Below, one piece after another: positions 39,465 to 48,243 of a stretch of DNA of 64,000 nucleotides. Below the pieces are notes generated by a model, which worked only from the letters and a program-made list of their open reading frames with translations, was not told where the DNA came from and ran no database searches. The stretch's first letter is position 1; each line of letters begins with the position of its first letter. This DNA is from G963422275 sp963422275 (lineage in GTDB: Bacteria > Pseudomonadota > Alphaproteobacteria > Rhodobacterales > Rhodobacteraceae), in the NCBI GenBank assembly GCA_963422275.1, contig OY729418.1, forward strand, positions 2,356,001 to 2,420,000, in the 5' to 3' direction. The position numbers and the translations under genes were made by a program.

Positions 39465-39622
39465 CGCAATTCTCATTCAACTGGTTGCGTACGAAATTTT
39501 ACGTCTCCTCAAGCAATCTGGAAAACATTGCATTCGTCGGCAAGCGGCGCGCAAGCATGGTGCGATCCGAACACCAAGCAGGTAGTTGCGGTTTGCGAAG
39601 AGTCAAGGGAAGGACAAGAGAA

Positions 39623-39991
39623 TTGGCAAGGATTTCAGGAGTCAATATACCCACAAGAAAGAGATCTCCGATTGCCCTGACCAGCATTCATGGGATCGGG
39701 CACGCGACTGCGCGGAAGATATGCGAGGCCGTCGGGATCGACCAGACCCGGAGGGTCAACGAACTTTCGGATGTTGAGGTTGTCGCGTTGCGTGAGCATA
39801 TTGACAACAATTTCCTTGTCGAGGGGGATTTGCGTCGCGAGGTGCAGATGAACGTGAAGCGCCTCATGGATCTTGGATGTTATCGTGGCCTGCGCCACAG
39901 AAGAGGCTTGCCGGTGCGTGGCCAGCGAACCCATACGAACGCACGAACCCGCAAGGGCCCGGCCCGGCCGATTGCCGGCAAGAAGAAGTGA
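39623..39991 (+). CDS. rpsM: 30S ribosomal protein S13
   Basis: S13 (122 residues) contacts the P-site tRNA and bridges to the large subunit. The family start (M)ARISGVNIPT begins at TTG 39623, after a purine-rich GGAAGGACAAGAG stretch. An upstream in-frame ATG would add about 21 unrelated residues, so TTG is preferred. The C-terminal RTHTNARTRKGPARPIAGKKK tail is intact. It normally follows adk; here some 17 kb intervene. Confidence 0.96.
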   Translation: MARISGVNIPTRKRSPIALTSIHGIGHATARKICEAVGIDQTRRVNELSDVEVVALREHIDNNFLVEGDLRREVQMNVKRLMDLGCYRGLRHRRGLPVRGQRTHTNARTRKGPARPIAGKKK

Positions 39992-40004
39992 CAGGAGAGA
40001 GATT

Positions 40005-40394
40005 TTGGCACGAGATAGAGTTCGCGTCAAGCGGAAGGTGCGCAAGAACATCGCTGCAGGCGTCGCGCATGTAAGCTCGTCGTTCAACAACACCAAAATT
40101 CTGATCTCCGATGTGCAGGGCAATGCGATAGCATGGTCTTCCGCTGGAACGATGGGGTTCAAGGGTTCCCGCAAATCGACCCCGTACGCCGCGCAGCTCG
40201 CGGCTGAGGATGCTGGCCGCAAGGCGCGAGAGCATGGAGTGAAAACACTCGAGGTCGAGGTGCAAGGACCGGGTTCAGGGCGTGAAAGCGCGTTGCGAGC
40301 GCTTGCCGCGGCCGGGTTCAGCATCACGGCAATCCGCGACGTGACTCCGATAGCTCACAACGGATGCAGGCCGCCAAAGCGACGTCGCGTCTGA
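40005..40394 (+). CDS. rpsK: 30S ribosomal protein S11
   Basis: S11 (129 residues) forms part of the platform near the mRNA exit. The sequence NIAAGVAHVSSSFNNTKI and the C-terminal PIAHNGCRPPKRRRV are diagnostic. The start is TTG 40005, with AGGAGAGA eight bases upstream; no in-frame ATG fits the family start. It follows rpsM after 13 bases. Confidence 0.96.
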   Translation: MARDRVRVKRKVRKNIAAGVAHVSSSFNNTKILISDVQGNAIAWSSAGTMGFKGSRKSTPYAAQLAAEDAGRKAREHGVKTLEVEVQGPGSGRESALRALAAAGFSITAIRDVTPIAHNGCRPPKRRRV

Positions 40395-40489
40395 ACCGTC
40401 CGGGCAGCGCCCAGGCAATTCAAAATCAATATTCTCGGGACATTTCCGGCAAGTGGATCCGGCCGGATACAAGTATGGAGATTGATGAC

Positions 40490-41506
40490 ATGATCCAAAG
40501 AAACTGGGAGACTCTGACAAAGCCGCACACGCTCGACGTGAAGCTAGGGGCCAACCCGAACCGACAGGCGACGATCGTCGTGGAGCCGCTTGAGCGCGGT
40601 TTCGGGCTGACCTTGGGCAACGCCCTTAGACGGGTGCTGATGTCATCGCTGCAGGGAGCGGCGATCACGAATGTTCAGATCGACAACGTCCTGCATGAAT
40701 TTTACTCTATTCCCGGCGTTCGCGAGGATGTCACCGATATCGTTCTCAACCTGAAGGACATCGCTATTCGAATGTCTGTGGAAGGTCCGAAGCGGGTCTA
40801 TATAAGGGCCAAAGGGCCTTGCGTCGTCACTGCTGGCGACATTTCCGAGTCCAATGGAATCGATATACTCAACAAAGACCACGTCATCTGCCATCTTGAC
40901 GAGAACGCGTCTCTGAAAATGGAGATAACTGTCGAGATGGGAAAGGGCTACGTGCCAGCGGAACGGAATCGCCCGGAGGGCGCGGTCATGGGACTTATCC
41001 CCATCGATGCAATCTATTCTCCGGTGCGGAAGGTTTCGTACGATGTGCAGCCGACGCGCGAGGGCCAGGTTCTGGACTACGACAAGCTGACCCTGAAGAT
41101 CGAGACAGACGGTTCCGTCTCTCCCGATGACTCGGTCGCCTTCGCGGCGCGCATCCTCCAGGACCAGTTGCAAACGTTTGTCAACTTCCAGGAGCCGCAG
41201 ACGGTCGTTCGTGAGGAGGAGAGCGAGGAGATGGAGATCAATCCGCACCTGCTCCGCAAGGTCGAGGAGCTGGAACTGTCCGTGCGCTCGGCCAACTGCC
41301 TCAAGAACGACAATATTGTCTACATTGGCGATCTCGTGCAGAAGTCCGAGCCCGAAATGCTTCGAACGCCGAACTTCGGGCGCAAGTCGCTTAACGAGAT
41401 CAAAGAGGTTCTTGCCCAGATCGATCTCCATCTGGGGATGGACACTCAGGGATGGCCTCCCGAGAACATCGAAGAGCTTGCCAAGCAGCAAGAGGAAAAG
41501 TTTTGA
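40490..41506 (+). CDS. rpoA: RNA polymerase alpha subunit
   Basis: Alpha (338 residues) initiates polymerase assembly and contacts promoters and activators. The N-terminal domain carries the assembly motif FGLTLGNALRRVLMSS; the C-terminal domain has the DNA-contact segment SVRSANCLKNDNIVYIGDLV and the later EMLRTPNFGRKSLNEIK. The start is ATG 40490 (MIQRNWETL) with GGAG nine bases upstream; an in-frame ATG 15 bases earlier is possible but less likely. Confidence 0.98.
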   Translation: MIQRNWETLTKPHTLDVKLGANPNRQATIVVEPLERGFGLTLGNALRRVLMSSLQGAAITNVQIDNVLHEFYSIPGVREDVTDIVLNLKDIAIRMSVEGPKRVYIRAKGPCVVTAGDISESNGIDILNKDHVICHLDENASLKMEITVEMGKGYVPAERNRPEGAVMGLIPIDAIYSPVRKVSYDVQPTREGQVLDYDKLTLKIETDGSVSPDDSVAFAARILQDQLQTFVNFQEPQTVVREEESEEMEINPHLLRKVEELELSVRSANCLKNDNIVYIGDLVQKSEPEMLRTPNFGRKSLNEIKEVLAQIDLHLGMDTQGWPPENIEELAKQQEEKF

Positions 41507-41634
41507 ATAGTTGACCTTGGCCTGCAGCTTTGGGAATATCCGCCTCCGTTCAAGCCGGAGTCGCCGGATCGGTGAACGGGCGGCAGAGGTGCCAATTGGC
41601 CCGTTCCGCGAAATGTGGGGAAAAGGAGATCAAG

Positions 41635-42057
41635 ATGCGACACTCGGGCGGATATCGCCGTTTGAACAGAACAAGCGAACATCGCAAGGCCATGTTCGCG
41701 AACATGGCTGGGGCACTGATCGAGCACGAGCAGATCAAGACAACGCTTCCAAAAGCCAGAGAGTTGCGCAGAGTGGTGGAGAAGCTCATTACGCTCGGGA
41801 AGAGGGCTGATCAGCATTCGCGTCGGCTGGCGGCGGCGAGACTGAAGCAGGGCAAGCATGTCAAGAAGCTCTTCGAGAAGCTTGGCCCAAGATATCAAGA
41901 CAGACACGGCGGCTATACGCGAGTCCTGAAGGCAGGACGCAGGTATGGTGACATGGCTCCAATGGCCGTGATCGAACTGGTGGACAGGGACACAGAAGCG
42001 AAAGGTGCCGAGGACAAGGCTCGAACCGAGGGAAGCGAAGAGGAAAAGACCGGCTAG
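41635..42057 (+). CDS. rplQ: 50S ribosomal protein L17
   Basis: L17 (140 residues) sits at the tunnel exit side of the large subunit. MRHSGGYRRLNRTSEHRKAM is the alphaproteobacterial start. An acidic tail of about 20 residues follows the conserved domain. The ATG is preceded by AAAAGGAGATCAAG. It ends the alpha group; no clear terminator was seen after it. Confidence 0.97.
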   Translation: MRHSGGYRRLNRTSEHRKAMFANMAGALIEHEQIKTTLPKARELRRVVEKLITLGKRADQHSRRLAAARLKQGKHVKKLFEKLGPRYQDRHGGYTRVLKAGRRYGDMAPMAVIELVDRDTEAKGAEDKARTEGSEEEKTG

Positions 42058-42354
42058 ATCAAACGCCTCACTCGAAACTGTTCCGTTACGAGCCCTCCGC
42101 TAGGGGCAGAAGCTTCCCCGCTCGCCAAGTTGGCCCCGCAAGCCGGACTCGTTGCCCGTACATTGGAAAAGAGTGTGTGGACGGCCCCCTTTGAGCGCGA
42201 CCGGAATTTTCAGCGGCAAGGCCCTTTGCGGTCAGGGGCTGGCAAATGCTAGGCCTCCTGATGATGATGCCCGAAGCAACGGTCATATGCCGTCCCGTCA
42301 GCAGACAAGGGCAGCCATGCTTCGTCAGAAGTCAATCGAGAGGAAAATGAGAGA

Positions 42355-43722
42355 TTGAAAAACCTCGCTGCGGCAATCATTCTTCTAGCGTTGGCTGTTG
42401 TTACTTCGAGCGCCCATCCTGAAAATGCAGAAAACAGGCTGTATCCGCGCGACTTTGCCCAAGTGGTGAAACGCACCGCTCCCGCTGTCGTCAACATCTT
42501 CGCAAAGCGCTTGGTTTCCACCCAGGTAAGCCCATTCGCCAACGATCCGTTCTTCAGGAACTTTTTCAGGGGATTCGGTCAGCTCAGGCCCAGGATCGAG
42601 AATTCGCTGGGTTCCGGCGTGATTCTCGGCAAAGACGGATATGTTGTCACCAACTATCACGTGGTCGGGCAGGCCAGCCAGATTCGCGTGGTCATGAATG
42701 ACCGCAGAGAGTTCGATGCGGAGATTGTCTTGGGAGACAGCGACTTCGATCTCGCCGTGCTGAAGCTCAGCGATGCCGCTGACCTCCCAGTGCTCGAAGT
42801 GCGAGACTTCGACGAGGTGGAGACTGGCGAGCTCGTCCTCGCAATTGGCAACCCGTTTGGCATCGGACAGACTGTGTCAAGCGGCATCGTGTCAGGAATC
42901 ATGGCCGGACGCCGACACGGTTTCTTCATCCAGACCGACGCGCCGATCTACGTCGGGAATTCCGGTGGGGCTCTGATCGACGCAGACGGAAGACTCGTCG
43001 GGATTAACACTTCCCTGCAAATGCATTCAGACGGTTTGCGCGGGATCGGATTCGCGATCCCGGCGAAGCTCGTCAGCGAGTTCGTCGACCAAGCACGGAG
43101 GGGAGAGAGTCGTTTTCGCCGGCCTTGGGCGGGAATCACGGTACAGGAAATGGATCAGTCGCTCGCCGACGCAATGGACATCGAGAGGCTTGACGGAATT
43201 CTGGTAACAAACCTTCATCCGAAGAGTCCGTTCAAGGCTGCCGGCCTCGAAGCCGGAGACATAATTGTCAGCTTCAATAGCGAGCGAGTCTCTGCGGGAG
43301 CCGAACTGCTTTTTCGCATATCCGCGGAAGGGGTCGGAGAGAGTGCCGCAATAGAGTTTCTGCGTCAGGGCAAGAGTTACGCGCGAAGGGTTTCGATGAT
43401 GCTTCCGCCCGAGATTCCCGAACGGAACGAGATGCTTGTCTCCGGCAAGGGCCCGCTGAGCGGATTGAAGATTTCAAACGTCAATCCCGCAGTGATCATG
43501 GAATACGCCCTTGCTGCCGAAACGAGTGGTGTGCTTGTAGTGGAAGTTGGCGGCATGCTTGGGCGTCTCGGCCTGAAGGCTGGCGACCTGTTGGTCCGGA
43601 TAAATGGGGAGCGTGTCGAGGACGTGCTTGAGGTCAAAAGCATTGCCAGCCGCCACGCGAGAAATTGGCTCATCGAGATTCAACGCGAGGGTCGGACACT
43701 GGCAATTCGCCTGAGAGCATGA
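42355..43722 (+). CDS. Periplasmic Deg/HtrA-type serine protease
   Basis: The protein (455 residues) has a signal peptide (MKNLAAAIILLALAVVTSSA), a trypsin-like domain with the catalytic triad His102 (TNYHVV), Asp132 (DFDLAVLK) and Ser203 (GNSGGAL), and two PDZ domains (about 265-355 and 370-455). This is the DegQ/DegP layout for quality control of periplasmic proteins. The start is TTG 42355 with GAGAGGAAAATGAGA upstream. It follows rplQ and precedes rarA, the arrangement I expect in Rhodobacterales. Confidence 0.93.
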   Translation: MKNLAAAIILLALAVVTSSAHPENAENRLYPRDFAQVVKRTAPAVVNIFAKRLVSTQVSPFANDPFFRNFFRGFGQLRPRIENSLGSGVILGKDGYVVTNYHVVGQASQIRVVMNDRREFDAEIVLGDSDFDLAVLKLSDAADLPVLEVRDFDEVETGELVLAIGNPFGIGQTVSSGIVSGIMAGRRHGFFIQTDAPIYVGNSGGALIDADGRLVGINTSLQMHSDGLRGIGFAIPAKLVSEFVDQARRGESRFRRPWAGITVQEMDQSLADAMDIERLDGILVTNLHPKSPFKAAGLEAGDIIVSFNSERVSAGAELLFRISAEGVGESAAIEFLRQGKSYARRVSMMLPPEIPERNEMLVSGKGPLSGLKISNVNPAVIMEYALAAETSGVLVVEVGGMLGRLGLKAGDLLVRINGERVEDVLEVKSIASRHARNWLIEIQREGRTLAIRLRA

Positions 43723-43738
43723 CGATGAAGCCGGCATT

Positions 43739-45079
43739 GTGCTGTCGGGATACTGTCGCAGCCGGCGGTGCGGGTTGAACAGAAGCGGGAGAGATTCGCA
43801 AGGCGAAGCCGAATTGCCGCGTCCGTTGGCGGATCGGTTGCGTCCGGAGGACATGGATGAGGTTGTCGGTCAGCGGCATTTGTTGCGGCCGGACGCGCCG
43901 ATCGGCCTTATGCGCTCGTCTGGATCCCTTGCCTCGATGGTTCTTTGGGGACCGCCAGGATCCGGGAAAACCACGATCGCTCGAATACTGGCGAAGGATT
44001 CAGGTCAGGAGTTCGCTCAGATCAGTGCAGTCTTTTCGAGCGTTGCCGAGTTGAGGAGCATCTTCAAGACGGCTCGATCCCAGAGAGAGAACGGCAAGGG
44101 AACAGTTCTGTTCGTCGACGAGATCCACCGCTTCAACAAGGCTCAGCAGGACGGATTTCTTCCATATGTCGAGGACGGAACGGTAACTCTTGTAGGTGCA
44201 ACCACGGAAAATCCGTCATTCGAGCTCAATTCAGCGCTGCTTTCCCGGTTGCAGGTGCTTGTTCTGCACCGACTCACCAGCGATGAGCTGGAAATCTTGG
44301 CGCAGCGTGCAGAAGCGCTGATGTCAAAGCAGCTTCCGGTTACGGACGACGCTTGGAAAATGTTGATTGAAATGGCGGCTGGTGATGGGCGCGCCCTGTT
44401 GAACCTCATTGAGCATATCTGGGACAGAGCACCGGCCGAGCGACTTGATTCCAAGGCTCTTGCGACCCAGTTCGCGAGACGGGCGCCAGCCTACGACAAG
44501 TCTGGAGACTGGCATTACAACCTGATTTCCGCACTTCACAAGTCCGTCCGGGGTTCCGACCCGGATGCTGCGCTGTATTGGCTTGCCCGAATGCTGGCCG
44601 CTGGCGAGGATCCCCGGTACATTGCAAGGCGGCTCACCAGAATGGCAATCGAGGACATCGGCCTAGCCGATCCCGACGCGCTGGCATTTTGCCTTGCGGC
44701 GTGGGAAGCCTACGAGAGAATCGGCAGTCCTGAAGGAGAACTCGCGATCGCTCAAGCGGTTCTGTTTCTTGCCTTGTCCCCAAAATCAAACGCCGCCTAT
44801 TCCGCCTTCAAGTCGGCCTTGTCGCTTGCCGACAGGACAGGGTCCGAATCGCCTCCGATGCACATCCTGAATGCTCCGACGAATCTCATGAAGGAGAGTG
44901 GCTACGGGAAGGGGTACAAGTATGATCACGACACGGAGCTGGGGTTCTCGGGTCAAGACTACTTTCCCGACGGATTGCAGCGGAAGGAATTCTACTTTCC
45001 GGTTGAGCGCGGTTTCGAGAGGACGCTCAGGAAACGGCTCGACTATTTTGCCAAGCTGCGCCGGAAGTCTTCAGGATGA
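43739..45079 (+). CDS. rarA: Replication-associated recombination protein RarA
   Basis: RarA/MgsA (up to 446 residues) is an AAA+ ATPase that acts at stalled replication forks with SSB. It has Walker A GPPGSGKTT, Walker B LFVDEIH, the sensor region GATTENPSFELNSALLSR and the C-terminal MgsA domain ending in the DYFAKLRRK helix. The exact start is uncertain: GTG 43739 or TTG 43775 would both keep the conserved PLADRLRPEDMDEVVGQ segment. It lies 16 bases after the protease gene. Confidence 0.95.
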   Translation: MLSGYCRSRRCGLNRSGRDSQGEAELPRPLADRLRPEDMDEVVGQRHLLRPDAPIGLMRSSGSLASMVLWGPPGSGKTTIARILAKDSGQEFAQISAVFSSVAELRSIFKTARSQRENGKGTVLFVDEIHRFNKAQQDGFLPYVEDGTVTLVGATTENPSFELNSALLSRLQVLVLHRLTSDELEILAQRAEALMSKQLPVTDDAWKMLIEMAAGDGRALLNLIEHIWDRAPAERLDSKALATQFARRAPAYDKSGDWHYNLISALHKSVRGSDPDAALYWLARMLAAGEDPRYIARRLTRMAIEDIGLADPDALAFCLAAWEAYERIGSPEGELAIAQAVLFLALSPKSNAAYSAFKSALSLADRTGSESPPMHILNAPTNLMKESGYGKGYKYDHDTELGFSGQDYFPDGLQRKEFYFPVERGFERTLRKRLDYFAKLRRKSSG

Positions 45080-46402
45080 GCTTGATGGTCATTGCGAGAA
45101 GGCGGTACTTGACTCGCGAAACCGGTTGCGAAACAGACCCTACGCGCCTTGAAACTGATGGGATGCGCTCTTCAGGGGAATCAAACTGTTCCGGTTTCCC
45201 GTAGCGTCCAAAACGCTTACGGATATCCAATTGGCGTTCTGTGCCATTGAAGGCATTGAAGGAAATTTGTGTTGGCGGGAAAGCAGGCCCTGAAACCTCG
45301 TCGGGCGTTGCATTGGCGGTGCCACTGCGCGCAACGACGTGCGCATCCAGCCTGCCGCCCAAGTGAACAGATCTGTTTTTTTGCTCGTTTGACAAACAGG
45401 GGAAGCGGCATAGTTTGATCGAAGGGAGGCCATCTGGTTTTGATGCGACGGTGTGCCAACTATAGATGCTTCAACACAGGCTTTTGACATTGGAAAAGCA
45501 GTGCACCGGAAGGCGGCGGCGCATTGCTGCCTGCCGCTTCATGATGTGTCTGGCAATGGCTGTGTGTCGCGACGCTGTGGTCAGCTTGGCTTGTGCTTGT
45601 CGCCAGCAATGTGCGTTGCGCCATCCTGCCGCCAGACTCGGTGCTTAATGCAGCTATGCTCCCGACCCCGGTGGACGACACTTGCCGTCGCGGTACCGAA
45701 GCGCAGTTTGCGTGGGCAAGACGGTACGCGAGGCGGAGCGAAACGAAGATATTTTGCGCTTCCCGATGCCTAAAGGACGAACACCAGAAACGTCGAAGGC
45801 AATGATTTCTCAGTAGCACTTGGCTTGCCAGACCAAGTTTGAACGCAGGACAGGTTGGCGTGGTTTCTTGTGAATTCGCAATCGCTTGCTCCAGGCACAC
45901 CGATGTCCGAACCAAGCGTCACCGAAGTGCCACGCATGAGGCGTGGATTTCATGGGTTCCAAGCAGGTTATTCATCACAGCAGGTTCATTCCTTTTGCCG
46001 CATTTGGCGAAACGCAAGCAGAGTCCGGCCATCGCGCCGCGAGATACGTTCGCAGGGATGGCCCGTTGCCGGGCTCGATGAGATGGAACCGCTGATATGG
46101 CTGCCGTGATGCTTGATGGCGTATGCCGTGGGAGTTGGCCGAGCCCTTGAGCGCGCTTTGGCGGCTATTGGCCGCTTGAATGTTCAGAGCGCAAACGCAC
46201 CCGTCGGCGGATTTGCTGATGCTCTCACAAGGGATGGCAAGCGTAACTTCGACAGGCGGATAGGAGTCCCGGCATTCTCTAAGGAGGAGACGTTGCCTTT
46301 AATTGCGCGAAGCGCGCACTCAACTGTTTATCACGAGGAGCGATCTGACAATTTCAGGAATTTGATTCCCTGCACCTTCCACTGAATTGATTTGTCAAAG
46401 TC
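45080..46402. other. Gene-poor segment after rarA
   Basis: Over 1.3 kb contains only short frames without recognisable motifs. One small repeat (46065-46115) matches 49675-49725 just upstream of the IS5 transposase and may be a leftover IS end. In the expected backbone crcB would follow rarA, so the region 45080-55105 is a second inserted or disturbed block. Confidence 0.45.
46065..46115. repeat. Short repeat shared with 49675-49725, copy A
   Basis: GTTGCCGGG, then TCGATGAGATGGAA and further on GATGCTTG are shared with the copy at 49675-49725, in the same orientation with small gaps. Since that copy abuts an IS5-type transposase, copy A may be a detached end of a related element. Confidence 0.45.
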
Positions 46403-47401
46403 TCATCTGCGCGATTTTGCAAGTGTCTTCTCCCACGAAAGTGCATTGCGGACGATGACAGCAAGATCAAAGTAGCGCGGTGACCATTCCGTTGACGCAC
46501 GAAACCGCGATACATCGGCAACCAGTGCCGGCGGATCGCCCGCGCGCCGTGGCCCCTCGCGAATGTCGAGGCGCATTCCTGCTTCGGCCTCTACCGCCTC
46601 GATCACTTCACGGACCGAGAACCCGCGGCCGTAGCCGCAGTTGAACACGCGGCAGGCACCGTCGCTCTCCAAGTGGCGAATCGCGGCGAGGTGGGCGTCG
46701 GCGAGATCGGACACGTGGATGAAGTCGCGCACGCAGGTGCCATCTCTCGTATCGTAGTCCGTGCCGAACACGGTCACGTGGCCGCGTGTTCCCACGGCGG
46801 CCTTGCAAGCGACAGTAATCAAATGCTCGGAATGCAGCCCGGATTGTCCTGCTCTCCCCTTCGGATCGGCGCCCGCAACATTGAAATAGCGGAGCGCGAT
46901 ATAGCGAAAATCGTGCGCCATCGCGGCATCGCGAAGCGTCCACTCGGTGATCAGCTTGGAGGTGCCGTAGGGATTGATGGGAACCGTTGGCGAATCCTCA
47001 GCCACCGGAATGTTGCGAGGAGCGCCATAGACTGCGGCCGTTGATGAAAAGATGAACCGTCCCACCCCGCTGGCGACGCAGGCGCGAATGAGGGTTGTGC
47101 TCGCGCCGCAGTTGTTGCGGTAAAAAAGAAGCGGATCGTTGACCGATTCAGGAACGCTAGTGCTCGCTGCTAGATGCACGACGGCGGCGATCCGGTGTTC
47201 GGCGAGAATATTGGTGACCGTGTCAATGTCATCAACGTTTCCTTCTACGAAGACGACATCTCCGGGAATAGCCGCGCGGTGCCCTGTCGAGAGGTTGTCA
47301 ATGATGACCACTGGGTAGCCAGCATCGCGAAATGCCAGCACGACATGACTACCGATATAGCCAGCACCGCCAGTGATCAGTATGGGCTTCCTTGGTTCCA
47401 T
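46403..47401 (-). CDS. galE: UDP-glucose 4-epimerase
   Basis: GalE (332 residues from ATG 47401) interconverts UDP-glucose and UDP-galactose. It has the NAD-binding GGAGYIGSH near the N-terminus, the catalytic serine/threonine block SSTAAVYG, and the YxxxK pair in NPYGTSKL. The C-terminal RRAGDPPALVADVSR motif that binds UDP-sugar is also present. Upstream TTG codons could add four residues. It lies near a sugar-phosphate transferase gene on the same strand, which suggests a role in surface polysaccharide supply. Confidence 0.94.
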   Translation of the reverse strand: MEPRKPILITGGAGYIGSHVVLAFRDAGYPVVIIDNLSTGHRAAIPGDVVFVEGNVDDIDTVTNILAEHRIAAVVHLAASTSVPESVNDPLLFYRNNCGASTTLIRACVASGVGRFIFSSTAAVYGAPRNIPVAEDSPTVPINPYGTSKLITEWTLRDAAMAHDFRYIALRYFNVAGADPKGRAGQSGLHSEHLITVACKAAVGTRGHVTVFGTDYDTRDGTCVRDFIHVSDLADAHLAAIRHLESDGACRVFNCGYGRGFSVREVIEAVEAEAGMRLDIREGPRRAGDPPALVADVSRFRASTEWSPRYFDLAVIVRNALSWEKTLAKSRR

Positions 47402-47699
47402 GCTCAAATACAATAGCCTTTTGCGCGACGACCCAGCGTGCGTGCGGTCATTTCAGGAGAGACGGTCACGAAATCACGAGGCCGACTGTGTCTTTATGGG
47501 CGACGGTACGATCAATTCGAAGTTGAAAGAGATTTTTGCCACCGATTAGTGGTATTTTCAAGTGTCAAACGAAAACATGCAGGGCAATCGCTTTTAAATT
47601 TCCCCGTTCGGCGGTGGCTTGCGGCAACAGCGACGCAACCCCGGCCGAGCAGGACATCGTCATTCCAGCGAGCGCACGAGAGAGACAAGCGCGATGTTC
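47402..47699. other. Spacer upstream of galE
   Basis: No gene or clear regulatory site is seen; IS debris begins at its right end. Confidence 0.4.
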
Positions 47700-47900
47700 G
47701 GCGCTAGACGCGCATCGCCAAAAGGTTTTCCGGGCCGTTGTCTTCCGGTTCTGCTGCCGACCTGCGTTCAGCGCCACATCGAGCACCCAGTGCAGTGTGT
47801 TTCCGCTGTCGCCCTGCCTTTGATCTCGCGGATCGTCGGACCTTTCCAATCGCCGCAAGGTTGGGCCAGCAGCATGTCTCCTGCCGCCAGTCGATATCGG
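47700..47900 (-). pseudogene. ISAs1-type transposase, C-terminal relic
   Basis: The minus strand reads GNTLHWVLDVALNAGRQQN, the hallmark of the ISAs1-family C-terminal region (ENxLHWVLDVxFxED). Surrounding frames are broken. The same stretch of DNA resembles 25231-25310, so two relics of related elements exist in the window. Confidence 0.65.
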
Positions 47901-48019
47901 TGCAGACGCTTGGCGCTGCCAGCCAAGTTGGCGCCGACTGAAGGTCGCGCGGAAACGGCTCCCCGCATATTTTCATGCCGACGCATCCCTCGTTGCCGGA
48001 AACGATGCAAGGGAATGCA

Positions 48020-48136
48020 ATGGCCGTCGCGAGCTTCCGGACGCGCCCGAGGGATCAGGCTGTCCATCCGTTCCGGAAAGATCTCGCGGCGCGTCTTGTG
48101 GTCGCATTCAAGGCTCGCAAAGGTCAATTGCCGAAG
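48020..48136 (-). pseudogene. IS5-type transposase, N-terminal relic
   Basis: The minus strand reads LTFASLECDHKTRREIFPER and then MDSLIPRARPEAR, which matches the start of IS5-type transposases and resembles the MDSLIPWERLDAR segment of the copy at 49770. It breaks off shortly after and is joined to ISAs1-type sequence. Confidence 0.6.
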
Positions 48137-48243
48137 GCGTTGCATGTCGTGATCCCCCCCCGAAAAAGCTGCAGCGCAAGACAGCGGGCGCACCCCGGAT
48201 GCACAATGCCACGCCTAAAACCAAGCTATATTCCAGAGGTTCC

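Noticed and set aside
22772..39622. Integrative element or genomic island with an integrase and attachment sites
   Set aside because: No integrase, tRNA target or direct repeats at the borders were seen; only transposase relics are present.
46355..46380. Hairpin downstream of galE as terminator
   Set aside because: A short inverted repeat (ggaat and attcc) is present, but it is weak and lacks a T run in the direction of galE transcription.
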